Origin: JANXVY01 sp040080145
GTDB lineage: Bacteria; Pseudomonadota; Alphaproteobacteria; Rhizobiales; Hyphomicrobiaceae
Direction: 5' to 3'
Length of the DNA: 10,130 nucleotides
NCBI GenBank assembly: GCA_040080145.1
Contig: JBEBJA010000233.1
Location: forward strand, 1-10,130
Positions 1 to 6,343 of this stretch are shown here, piece by piece; within the stretch, counting starts at the first letter, position 1; each line of letters opens with the position of its first letter. The notes under the pieces are model-generated. The model was not told where the DNA came from. It was given only the letters and a program-made list of their open reading frames with translations, and searched no databases. A program made the position numbers and the translations under genes.

Positions 1-301
1 GGCCGGTACCGATATCGACAGGTCCGTCGCGACCATGGACTTTGGCTGCGACCGCCCAACTGCCGTCACCTGTGCCGCGTGCGAGGTCGGAATAGGCGGC
101 GCGGCGCAGGCCTTGACCGGCTGCTAGAAGGGAGACTGCTTCAAGGATGTTGGTTTTTCCCGCGCCGTTTGCGCCGACGAGCACGACCGGTTCGGGGCCG
201 GTGTCGATGGCTGCATAAGCGTAGTTGCGGAAATTGGTGAGGGCGATGCGTTCAACCCAAAGGCCGTCCGCGCGCGGTGTGTTTGGTACTGCCGCGCTCA
301 T
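1..301 (-). CDS. recF: DNA replication/repair protein RecF, N-terminal part (cut by window edge)
   Basis: RecF is an SMC-like ATPase that helps load RecA at single-strand gaps and stalled forks. The reverse strand from the ATG at 301-299 gives 100 codons of the N-terminus. The family's opening pattern RIALTNFRNY is at residues 18-27, the Walker A P-loop GANGAGKT at 43-50, and the following GQGLRRA...DLAR segment at 62-75. The signature motif and Walker B lie beyond the edge, so about the last two thirds is missing. The start overlaps the stop of coq7 by 4 bp (ATGA). No good ribosome binding site is seen, so translation is probably coupled to coq7. recF downstream of dnaN is the usual bacterial arrangement, here separated by one extra gene. 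Identification is very secure. Confidence 0.95.
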   Translation of the reverse strand, partial: MSAAVPNTPRADGLWVERIALTNFRNYAYAAIDTGPEPVVLVGANGAGKTNILEAVSLLAAGQGLRRAAYSDLARGTGDGSWAVAAKVHGRDGPVDIGTG

Positions 302-906
302 ACCAGCCGCTTGTTTCTTTCCAGGTCGCGAGCCATTCGTGTCGAATCGCCCCATGTGGACAGCCAAATTAGGGCATCCGTGAGGGTCGAAATAGTTGAC
401 CTCAGCACGCTCAAAAGTCGACGTTCGCGTGAAATATTCGCTTCAGCGGTTCGCAGATGCGACAGCTCTTCCTCGCGGATGCTGGCAATTGCATTGTGCA
501 AGCCCAAATCACGCTTCCACAAAAAATGGAGTTGGTCATCCAAATGGCGATGTACTGCTGCCTCAACGGCCGCCGTCGTCATCCAAATCGCATCTCGTCC
601 CATCAGCGCCGTTGCAAATCCCAATAGACTGCCGCCCATCGCCCAAAGCGACATGATGCGACACGACCGTGCATTTCTAGACGGCATCGCTGCCGCGAAA
701 ACTGCCCGATGCTCGATCTCATGACACAACATGCCATGAAGCGTTGGAACGATTTCGGGATACAAATGGCGGGCGATTGCGATTTGGGCGGAGTAGATTT
801 GAATCGCACCATGCTCGCCAGCATGATTCACCTTCAAAATACGGGCGATTGTCAGCTGCTCACGCGGGGACACTCCAAGCAGCATTTTGCCGATATTTCC
901 AATCAA
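298..906 (-). CDS. coq7: Coq7-family demethoxyubiquinone hydroxylase (ferritin-like diiron protein)
   Basis: Coq7 enzymes hydroxylate C6 of 2-polyprenyl-3-methyl-6-methoxy-benzoquinol, the penultimate ubiquinone step, at a membrane-associated diiron site. The 202-residue product shows the opening motif KVNHAGEHGA (residues 25-34). It also has a full ferritin-like ligand set: E31, E63-x2-H66, E115 and E147-x2-H150. This is about the length of short bacterial Coq7 proteins. The annotated start is TTG at 906-904, overlapping the dnaN stop by 4 bp (TTGA). The first ATG is codon 8 (885-883). Neither start has a strong Shine-Dalgarno sequence, so coupling to dnaN is likely. Hand-counted GC is 98/180 over 481-660, against 116/180 over 1081-1260 in dnaN, so the gene may have a different history. 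The catalytic residues are intact. Substrate is inferred from family; other ferritin-like hydroxylases are less likely given the NHAGE motif. Confidence 0.86.
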   Translation of the reverse strand: MIGNIGKMLLGVSPREQLTIARILKVNHAGEHGAIQIYSAQIAIARHLYPEIVPTLHGMLCHEIEHRAVFAAAMPSRNARSCRIMSLWAMGGSLLGFATALMGRDAIWMTTAAVEAAVHRHLDDQLHFLWKRDLGLHNAIASIREEELSHLRTAEANISRERRLLSVLRSTISTLTDALIWLSTWGDSTRMARDLERNKRLV

Positions 907-2021
907 ACCCGCATCGGCATGAGGACGTAGAGGGCGCTTGCATCGGAGCTATCGCGGACCATGGTGGGTGAGCCGGGGTCAGCCAGCATGAAGCGGGCTT
1001 CCTCTCCTTCCAATTGGCCTGCGATGTCAAGCAGATAGCGGGCATTGAAGCCGATCTCCAGCGGGGCTGCGCTGTAGCCGACGGCGATTTCTTCGGTGGC
1101 GCTGCCGCCTTCGGGGTTGTTGACCGAGAGGACGAGCTTGTCGGCGCTGATGGACAGCTTCACGGCGCGGCCGCGTTCGCTGGCGATGGTCGAGACGCGG
1201 TCGACGGCACCGATGAACTCGGCGTTGGAGACTTTCATCTCCTTGTCGTTGCCTTGCGGGATCACGCGGCCATAGTCGGGGAAGGAGCCGTCGATCAGTT
1301 TTGAGGTCAGCGTCACGGACCCGATTTCAAAGCGGACCTTTGTCGGGCTTACGCCCATTTTTACGGTGCCTGAGCCTGCCTCGATAAGGCGATGGAGTTC
1401 GTGGACGGTTTTGCGGGGCACGATGATTCCCGCCATGCCTTCTGCACCTTGCGGGCGGGGCAACTCGACCTGAGCCAGGCGGTGGCCATCGGTGGCGACA
1501 GCACGCAGCGTCGGCTCGGAGCCGCGCTCTGCTGTGTGCAGGTAGATGCCGTTGAGGTAGTAGCGGGTTTCTTCGGTCGAGATGGCGAAACGGGTTTTGT
1601 CGATCAAGCGCTTCAGGTCTGCGGCGCTGACTTCAAATTCCTGGGCCATTTCGCCGACGGCGAGGTCGGGAAAATCTTCCGCTGACAGCGTCTGCAGGGC
1701 GAACCGCGACGAGCCGGCCTTCAAGGTGAGACGCTCTTTTTCGGCGTCCTTGGTCAGTTCGATCTGTGCGCCATCCGGCAATTTGCGCACGATGTCGTGC
1801 AGCATATGGGCAGGGACCGTCAGCGCGCCGGACTGTGTCACGTCGGCGGAGACGACTTCAATGACTTCGCGCTCGAGGTCGGTTGCCTTGAAGCGCAGGG
1901 ACCGGCCGGAGGCCGACAGCATTACGTTCGACAGGATCGGAATCGTGGTTCGACGCTCGACCACGCTGGTCACGTGGCTGAGCGCTCTCAGCAATTCACC
2001 TCGTTCGATCACGAGCCTCAT
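903..2021 (-). CDS. dnaN: DNA polymerase III beta subunit (sliding clamp)
   Basis: The clamp encircles DNA as a dimer and tethers polymerase III and other partners at the fork. The 372-residue product has normal length for the family. It carries ATDGHRLA (176-183) and LIDGSFPDY (242-250), and ends with YVLMPMRV (365-372). The last of these forms part of the hydrophobic pocket that binds clamp-binding peptides. The ATG at 2021 has an AAGGA ribosome binding site at good spacing (reverse complement of bases near 2028-2032). It lies 279 bp downstream of dnaA and has its own probable promoter (-10 TATAAT at 2091-2086). Its stop overlaps the TTG start of coq7. Nothing in the protein looks abnormal. 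Confidence 0.98.
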   Translation of the reverse strand: MRLVIERGELLRALSHVTSVVERRTTIPILSNVMLSASGRSLRFKATDLEREVIEVVSADVTQSGALTVPAHMLHDIVRKLPDGAQIELTKDAEKERLTLKAGSSRFALQTLSAEDFPDLAVGEMAQEFEVSAADLKRLIDKTRFAISTEETRYYLNGIYLHTAERGSEPTLRAVATDGHRLAQVELPRPQGAEGMAGIIVPRKTVHELHRLIEAGSGTVKMGVSPTKVRFEIGSVTLTSKLIDGSFPDYGRVIPQGNDKEMKVSNAEFIGAVDRVSTIASERGRAVKLSISADKLVLSVNNPEGGSATEEIAVGYSAAPLEIGFNARYLLDIAGQLEGEEARFMLADPGSPTMVRDSSDASALYVLMPMRV

Positions 2022-2085
2022 GGGCGATCCTTACGGATAGGTTGGTGTTTCAATTCGGGGCGGACATTAGCATGCCGAGCCTGAT

Positions 2086-2091
2086 ATTATA
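2086..2091 (-). promoter_or_regulatory. Probable -10 box of the dnaN promoter
   Basis: The reverse strand reads TATAAT here, a perfect sigma-70 -10 hexamer, 64 bp before the dnaN start. The -35 position holds only weak matches in an A-rich stretch, so promoter strength is uncertain. The dnaA terminator upstream makes an independent dnaN promoter plausible. Confidence 0.4.
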
Positions 2092-2112
2092 GGCTCAAGG
2101 TTGTTTTGTTTT

Positions 2113-2162
2113 GTCGTGCATCGGAATCGGAAAACCGCTGACACACTTTTCCGGAAGCACTC
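2113..2162. repeat. Degenerate copy of the palindromic extragenic repeat
   Basis: Bases 2113-2119 (GTCGTGC), 2127-2136 (TCGGAAAACC) and 2147-2162 (TTTTCCGGAAGCACTC) match the core of the longer repeats at 5410-5564 and 9823-10130, in the same orientation. CGGAAAA (2128-2134) pairs with TTTTCCG (2147-2153), and GTGC (2116-2119) with GCAC (2157-2160). The outer hairpin and GC-rich centre of the other copies are missing. It sits between dnaA and dnaN, so it may lie in the dnaN upstream region. Confidence 0.65.
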
Positions 2163-2248
2163 GGTGGAAGGACCGCCATGTAGACGAGAATCGCTTCGTT
2201 TTACCAGCGAAAACAGCGTCTTGATATTGCATGCGACGTCCAGAGACG

Positions 2249-2277
2249 AAAAAAGCGGTGCTCGTTGCACCGCTTTA
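2249..2277 (-). terminator. Intrinsic terminator of dnaA
   Basis: The stem GCGGTGC/GCACCGC (2255-2261 and 2267-2273), with loop TCGTT, is extended by A/T pairs and followed on the reverse strand by a run of six T. It begins 23 bp after the dnaA stop. The run of A on one side and TTTA on the other may allow weak bidirectional function. Confidence 0.85.
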
Positions 2278-2300
2278 TCGACATTCGGTTCAAATGGCCG

Positions 2301-3851
2301 TCAATTGTTGAGCAGCTTCTTGAGTTCGTCCAGCTCATCGCGCAACCGGGGATTGTCGGTCAAAACGCCTTCAATCTTGCGAATGGCGTGCAAGACGGTT
2401 GTATGGTCACGATTGCCGAAGCGGCGACCGATCTCAGGCAACGAGCGTGCCGTCATCTGCTTGGCGAGGTACATGCCAATCTGACGGGGCCAGACGACAG
2501 AACGGTGACGGCGCTGCGAGAGCAGGTCGCCTTTCGAGACGCCAAAGTGGCGCGACACGATGCGGAGGATGTCTTCGATCTTGACGCGGCGCGGTTCGAT
2601 CCCCTGCACGAGATCGCGAATAACGGTTTCGGCGATGTCGAGCGAAAGCGGCGTGCGCATGTACTGCCAGGTGGCGTACAGGCGGGTAATTGCGCCTTCC
2701 AATTCGCGGCCGCTTTCAGTCAGGCGTTCGGCGAGCAGTTCGAGAACGTCGCGCGGCAGTTCGAATGAACTGTCGGCTGCGCGCTTTTCGGCCAACCGGC
2801 GCTCGAGAACCTTGAGGCGCAGATCATAGTCGAGGCCGCCGAGTTCTGTCACCAGTCCGCGCTGGAGGCGCGAGCGCATGCGCTCGTTCAAGCGTTCGAT
2901 CTGGTTGGGCGCGCGAGCCGAGGCGACAACGACCTGGCGGCCACCATCCAACAGCGAGTTGATAATGTGGTCAAATTCCTGCTCGGTGCGTTCGCCTTGC
3001 ATGAATTCGAGGTCGTCGATCAACAGCATATGGACGTTGCGGAATTTTTCCTTGAAGGCAGAAGCATCCTGGCCTCGGACGGCCTCCACGAACTGATAGC
3101 GGAAGCGTTCGGCGGTCAGATACAGCACCTGAGCTTGAGGCGCGCGGCGCTTCACTTCCCAGGCGATGGCATGAAGAAGGTGGGTCTTGCCCAAACCGAC
3201 GGACGAGTGGATGTACAGCGGGTTGAAGGCAGGCGTGTCGGACATCACCATTTCGGCGACCTGGGTTGCACCAGCGTGGGCCATGCGATTGGTGGCACCA
3301 ATCACGAAGCTGTCGAACGTATAGCGGGGATCAAGCGGGGAGCCTTCAAAGCCGCCAACCTGGGTGCGGCCCGTGCTGGACGGCATGGCGCGCGGCATCG
3401 GGCGCGTTTCAGACTGGCTCGACAGGCTTTCGTAGACGGCCGGCACCGTGTCCTGGCCCGACTGCGACTCGCGGGCTTCAATCTTGAGGCGCTGGCTATT
3501 GGCGGCGGGCTGACGCCAGACGACATCTACGCGCTCGGCGTTCTCGAATTCCGAGCGGCAGCATGCCAGCAGAGCGTCCAGATAGTGCGACTGGATCCAG
3601 TTGCGGAGAAAGTTCACCGGTACTGAAACAGTCACGACGCGGCCGTCGAAACGGTCAAACTCCAAGGCGTTGAACCAGCTCGTATAAACTTCTTCGCCGA
3701 GACGAGCGCGCAGCATAGCGCGAACCTTCGTGCCGCGTCCGGAGACACCTGTTGCGTCGCCCGGAACCAACGCCTTTGCCGTTGGCTTTTTCAGCGTCGC
3801 GTCCTTCGCGTGCATGCCGTGGCCGACTGCTGGATTGTCAAAAGTTGCCAT
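2301..3851 (-). CDS. dnaA: Chromosomal replication initiator protein DnaA
   Basis: DnaA is the AAA+ ATPase that binds DnaA boxes and opens the origin. The 516-residue product has the four standard regions. Domain I is at about 39-110, with the YTSWF helix near 56-60. A serine/proline-rich linker follows to about 172. The AAA+ domain has Walker A SSVGLGKT (216-223), Walker B LLIDD (276-280) and a box VII arginine near 328. The DNA-binding domain IV ends with the signature RDHTTVLHA (481-489) and has QRRHR (446-450) in the basic loop. I chose the ATG at 3851 because a GAGGG ribosome binding site lies 5-9 bases before it. The frame stays open to a TTG at 3932 with no such site. A rhodanese gene lies 107 bp upstream on the same strand and may share a transcript. 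A terminator follows the stop. Confidence 0.98.
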   Translation of the reverse strand: MATFDNPAVGHGMHAKDATLKKPTAKALVPGDATGVSGRGTKVRAMLRARLGEEVYTSWFNALEFDRFDGRVVTVSVPVNFLRNWIQSHYLDALLACCRSEFENAERVDVVWRQPAANSQRLKIEARESQSGQDTVPAVYESLSSQSETRPMPRAMPSSTGRTQVGGFEGSPLDPRYTFDSFVIGATNRMAHAGATQVAEMVMSDTPAFNPLYIHSSVGLGKTHLLHAIAWEVKRRAPQAQVLYLTAERFRYQFVEAVRGQDASAFKEKFRNVHMLLIDDLEFMQGERTEQEFDHIINSLLDGGRQVVVASARAPNQIERLNERMRSRLQRGLVTELGGLDYDLRLKVLERRLAEKRAADSSFELPRDVLELLAERLTESGRELEGAITRLYATWQYMRTPLSLDIAETVIRDLVQGIEPRRVKIEDILRIVSRHFGVSKGDLLSQRRHRSVVWPRQIGMYLAKQMTARSLPEIGRRFGNRDHTTVLHAIRKIEGVLTDNPRLRDELDELKKLLNN

Positions 3852-3958
3852 AGGTACCCTCACTTTTTTATCTCTGTGGCTATCGAAAAGAAATCCCGTT
3901 CGCCGCGAGCCCTCACAGCCGCGCCGGTTCAATTCGATTATCGTTTTCGTGCCTTTAA

Positions 3959-4396
3959 CTAACCTTGGGCCCAGGCGAGCCCAGCTGCCTTCCAGCCTCC
4001 GACCCGTCCGCGGTGCCGATCCGCATCAAGCGGCCCCTCAAACCCGTCAGCTACATTGTGGCAGTTCTGGTAACCCAGCACAGCCATCGCTTCCGCAGCC
4101 ATCCGGCTGCGGCCTCCCGAACGGCAGATGAAGAGCATCTGCGTGCCGTTGTCTGCCCCAGACCCCAACAGCGCACTCTTCAGGCGCTGCGTGAATGCAG
4201 GATCCACGCTGTTTTCTGGGAACGTCTGCCATTCGACCGTGACGACGCGCTTGCCAAGCGACGACAAATCAGGAAGACCAACAAACGTCCACTCAGCCCG
4301 CGTTCTCACATCGATCAAAACCGATGATGGATCGGACTTGAGCCGTTCCCAAACATCTTGGACCGTAAAGTCCTGAACCGTAGCGCTACCGACCAC
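3959..4396 (-). CDS. Rhodanese-like domain protein
   Basis: Single-domain rhodaneses move sulfane sulfur through an active-site cysteine persulfide. The 145-residue product has the expected order: VLIDVRTRAEW (26-36) with the conserved aspartate and arginine, then the active-site loop CRSGGRS with catalytic C91 (91-97). It ends with GGWKAAGLAW (133-142), typical of one bacterial rhodanese subgroup. There is no signal peptide, so it should be cytosolic. The start is GTG (4396-4394) with GGAG six bases upstream. It precedes dnaA on the same strand by 107 bp, with no terminator seen between them, so cotranscription is possible. The physiological acceptor cannot be told from sequence. Confidence 0.9.
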   Translation of the reverse strand: MVGSATVQDFTVQDVWERLKSDPSSVLIDVRTRAEWTFVGLPDLSSLGKRVVTVEWQTFPENSVDPAFTQRLKSALLGSGADNGTQMLFICRSGGRSRMAAEAMAVLGYQNCHNVADGFEGPLDADRHRGRVGGWKAAGLAWAQG

Positions 4397-4604
4397 TTAA
4401 AACTCCGTACCTCGACTCAATACGTGCTGCCGGCCAACGCGTTCCCATGAGATGAGGGAGCGACCTGAAAAGCATGAAACGTGCTCCGCACCCTGGCCGC
4501 TTGCGCGAATGGGAAATAAGGACACGTACGCACTACATGATGGCCCGCTGACTACGCTGCGGGCAAAAGATCGACCCGGCGTTACGCTACTGTGCGCGGG
4601 CTTA

Positions 4605-4632
4605 CTGTTCGTTCAGATTGTTCTGTTCGTTC
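4605..4632. repeat. Two 10-bp direct repeats, CTGTTCGTTC
   Basis: CTGTTCGTTC occurs at 4605-4614 and again at 4623-4632, 18 bp apart start to start, with ATTG-containing sequence between. A short GGCGAC tandem follows at about 4663-4679. They could be protein-binding repeats in the candidate origin; no known factor is recognised. Confidence 0.5.
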
Positions 4633-4706
4633 TTAGCTTATCTAATCTTACTCGTTTCGTGACGGCGACGGCGACGGCGCTTTCGCCGGGGCCGTGCACA
4701 CCCTGG

Positions 4707-4721
4707 TTAACTAGCGGTTAA
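4707..4721. promoter_or_regulatory. CtrA-type binding site TTAA-N7-TTAA
   Basis: TTAACTAGCGGTTAA is an exact match to the full consensus recognised by the alphaproteobacterial cell-cycle regulator CtrA. In Caulobacter, CtrA represses origin firing from such sites and controls many promoters. The site is in non-coding DNA, 310 bp upstream of the rhodanese gene that precedes dnaA. Binding is inferred from the motif alone. Confidence 0.55.
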
Positions 4722-4981
4722 ACGGATGGGAGGCAAGTGCGGCAGGTGGATAGGTGGCTCTGGAAAACTCCGGTATTGTTCGACTGAATTGGACCAAATC
4801 CGGTCTCATTACGACGCTTACAACGCGACTGCAGCAATCTGTTTTTAAAAGATTTTTGACAGTGACCCGATGCCAGTCCGGCAGCAATGTGTGGCGATTG
4901 GCTCTGGCTGTGGAACTTCTATCTTTTCTTCTCGGGAGAGGGGTGCGTCAGGGAATCCGAGTCTGGGAGTGGTGCATGGCT

Positions 4982-4990
4982 TTTTCCACA
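4982..4990 (+). promoter_or_regulatory. DnaA box, TTTTCCACA
   Basis: This matches the relaxed DnaA box consensus TTWTNCACA and differs from TTATCCACA at one position. Only this box in the region is of consensus quality. TGTGGAACT at 4909-4917 (reverse strand) and GGTGGATAG at 4745-4753 (reverse strand) are much weaker. Confidence 0.45.
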
Positions 4991-5233
4991 GCAGGGCGGG
5001 AACTTACCTGCGTTCAAATTCGGCGGGAGGGGACCGAAATCACCACCTTTCGCGATGCCGAAATGACACACAGCGGGCGATTTGCCTTGCGTTGCTAACT
5101 TACTGAATTTGCTTAAATAAAAATTGCCCGCTTGGCGTGTGCTGCGGCGCGGCAGGGCTGTTGCCGATTGAAATGCGGTCGACCGCCTGCCATCAGCGAT
5201 TTACCTTCCCCGATTCTGCGATGAAGAGAACGT

Positions 5234-5254
5234 GCAGGACGCCTTTCGTCCTGC
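5234..5254. other. Perfect 8-bp hairpin
   Basis: GCAGGACG (5234-5241) pairs perfectly with CGTCCTGC (5247-5254) around a CCTTT loop. No T-run follows on either strand, so it is not a standard terminator. Its role is unknown; it could belong to an unannotated transcript or be a structural element in the non-coding region. Confidence 0.4.
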
Positions 5255-5409
5255 GAGCCATGCAAGCCGAGTTGCTACGGCAGAGCGCTCCACACGGAGC
5301 AAATTTTCGATCTGGGGCGGGCGTGATCATGCCCGGTACTCTGGCGTTCGCAGTCTGAGCGCGATCTCGTTGTCGGCGGTTGCTGCCAAATCAAGCGATC
5401 CGTCTCTGG

Positions 5410-5564
5410 CGTACTTGCGCCTAGGCCTAGGGTCCGACTGACTTTAATGGAATCAAAGTCGGACCCTAAGCCTCTGTTTGGTCGTGCTTCTTTTCGGAAA
5501 ACCGGTTCCCACCCCCGCCTCCGCGGGGGCATGCTTTTCCGGAAGCACTCTAGGCGCAAGTACG
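5410..5564. repeat. Complete palindromic repeat element with 15-bp terminal inverted repeats
   Basis: The ends are perfect inverted repeats CGTACTTGCGCCTAG (5410-5424) and its complement (5550-5564). Inside are three nested structures. The first hairpin pairs GGGTCC (5430-5435) with GGACCC (5461-5466) and GACTTT (5440-5445) with AAAGTC (5455-5460). A long outer stem pairs GTGCTTC and CGGAAAA (5484-5501) with TTTTCCGGAAGCAC (5535-5548). Within it a GC-rich hairpin pairs CCCCGC with GCGGGG (about 5513-5528). Bases 5428-5552 match the second copy at the window end with only 10 differences in 125 aligned positions. It codes for nothing and resembles the REP/BIME or MITE classes common in Rhizobiales intergenic DNA. 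No cognate transposase is in the window. Confidence 0.8.
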
Positions 5565-5614
5565 GGCGCAGGCCTTCGCAGCATTCGGCGTAGCAGCACA
5601 ATGAACACCGACAC

Positions 5615-5648
5615 AAAAAAACGGACCACCTTGCGGTCGTCCGTTTTA
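5615..5648 (-). terminator. Intrinsic terminator of rpsT
   Basis: On the reverse strand a stem built from ACGGAC/GTCCGT with inner ACC/GGT pairs and a four-base loop is followed by seven T (complement of 5615-5621). It lies about 30 bp past the rpsT stop. The two C bases opposite each other form an internal mismatch. Confidence 0.85.
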
Positions 5649-5677
5649 AATTCGATGCAAACGTGAAATGCCGACCG

Positions 5678-5956
5678 TTAAGCGGCGGCGCCTGCGCTGA
5701 GGGCCTTCACACGAGCAGAGAGGCGCGAAACCTTACGGCTGGCGGTCTTTTTATGGATGTTGCCCTTCTGGGCGGTGCGGACCAGCACGGGCTCGGCGGC
5801 TTTCAAGGCGGCCAGGGCGGCAGCAGCATCGCCCTTGGCAATCGCTTCTTCGACCGAACGCACGTGTGATTTCATGCGCGTCATCCGCGACTTGTTGATT
5901 GCGGTGCGGCGGACGGCCTTACGGGCTGCCTTCTTTGCCGACGACGTATTCGCCAT
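5678..5956 (-). CDS. rpsT: 30S ribosomal protein S20
   Basis: S20 binds 16S rRNA in the body of the small subunit and helps early assembly. The 92-residue product begins MANTSSAKKAARKAVRR, and is basic and rich in lysine, arginine and alanine. It contains the family segments NKSRMTRMKS and KGNIHKKTASRKVSRL. I chose the ATG at 5956 over one three codons upstream because MANT is the usual S20 start. AAGGA lies about ten bases before it. The gene is monocistronic here, with a terminator after it and a likely promoter before it. S20 near dnaA is a conserved alphaproteobacterial arrangement. Confidence 0.97.
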   Translation of the reverse strand: MANTSSAKKAARKAVRRTAINKSRMTRMKSHVRSVEEAIAKGDAAAALAALKAAEPVLVRTAQKGNIHKKTASRKVSRLSARVKALSAGAAA

Positions 5957-6343
5957 AGTCTTCAAGTCCTTTGTTCAACAGCGCTGCCGACCGTGCCGCC
6001 GAGTGACCGTTACGCGGGCCGGCAGAAGTATCGTCGCTACTTTGGATGGCTTCAAATAAAGATGCCCCGAAACTTGGGAGTTTCGAGGTGTGTGGTGCGT
6101 CCTATAGCGTCCGGCGCGATTTTGGTCAATGGCGACCAAACATACAACCGAAGGCTCACCTCTCCGTTCGCGCGTGCCCCGGGAAAGGATGGCGCACGCA
6201 GGCAACACTTGTTAACTGTTGTGGCGATGTGTGGCGAGGCCTTTAGACTTCTTAAATGTTGCGGGCTCAATTTGCCTTTCATAAGGGCCAAATTGAAATG
6301 CGCGCTCTGGCGATCATCGGATGCGCTGATATAGGAGACTTTG
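5957..6343. other. Divergent intergenic region between rpsT and the membrane-protein pair
   Basis: This 387-bp stretch has no credible gene. It contains the likely rpsT promoter and two hairpins: CGAAACT/AGTTTCG at 6068-6085, and TTTGGTC/GACCAAA at 6121-6140. TTAACTGTTG lies near 6212-6221, and TGTGGCGA occurs twice near 6219-6237. It ends with the AGGAG site of the rightward gene. Promoters of the rightward operon were not clearly visible. Confidence 0.5.
6027..6055 (-). promoter_or_regulatory. rpsT: Probable rpsT promoter
   Basis: On the reverse strand TTGAAG (6055-6050) and GATACT (6032-6027) are separated by exactly 17 bp. This is a fair match to sigma-70 -35 and -10 boxes, about 70 bp before the S20 start. 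The long leader would leave room for feedback control, as S20 regulates its own synthesis in Escherichia coli. Confidence 0.45.

Larger units (their letters stand above)
4397..5677. other. 1.28-kb non-coding region; candidate replication origin or regulatory region upstream of the dnaA block
   Basis: No open frame here has family-like sequence, a good start and plausible composition together. The interval holds a CtrA-type box (4707-4721), a consensus DnaA box (4982-4990) and a weaker one on the reverse strand (4745-4753, 7 of 9 bases). GANTC sites of the CcrM type are at 4414-4418, 4953-4957, 4959-4963 and 5212-5216. Two CTGTTCGTTC repeats lie at 4605-4614 and 4623-4632. AT-rich tracts lie around 4841-4860 and 5096-5127. 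From 5410 to 5564 there is a palindromic repeat element and at 5615-5648 the rpsT terminator. These are known ingredients of alphaproteobacterial origins, but DnaA boxes are few and some alphaproteobacteria have their origin elsewhere, so this is only a candidate. Confidence 0.45.

Noticed and set aside
2967..3626. 219-codon open frame on the + strand
   Set aside because: It lies wholly inside dnaA on the opposite strand; the length follows from high GC and the protein resembles no family.
3852..3932. N-terminal extension of DnaA to the TTG at 3932
   Set aside because: There is no ribosome binding site before it, whereas the ATG at 3851 has GAGGG at good spacing.
4452..5098. Open frames at 4452-4721 and 4754-5098 in the long non-coding region
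   Set aside because: Neither has a convincing ribosome binding site or family-like sequence, and the second covers the DnaA box and AT-rich tracts. A novel gene cannot be excluded, but evidence is lacking.
5275..5616. 113-codon open frame on the - strand
   Set aside because: Most of it translates the palindromic repeat at 5410-5564, a common source of false hypothetical proteins.
4397..5677. tRNA or other structured RNA gene in the gene-free region
   Set aside because: I found no cloverleaf, T-arm consensus or known riboswitch core; the only perfect stem outside the repeat is the isolated one at 5234-5254.
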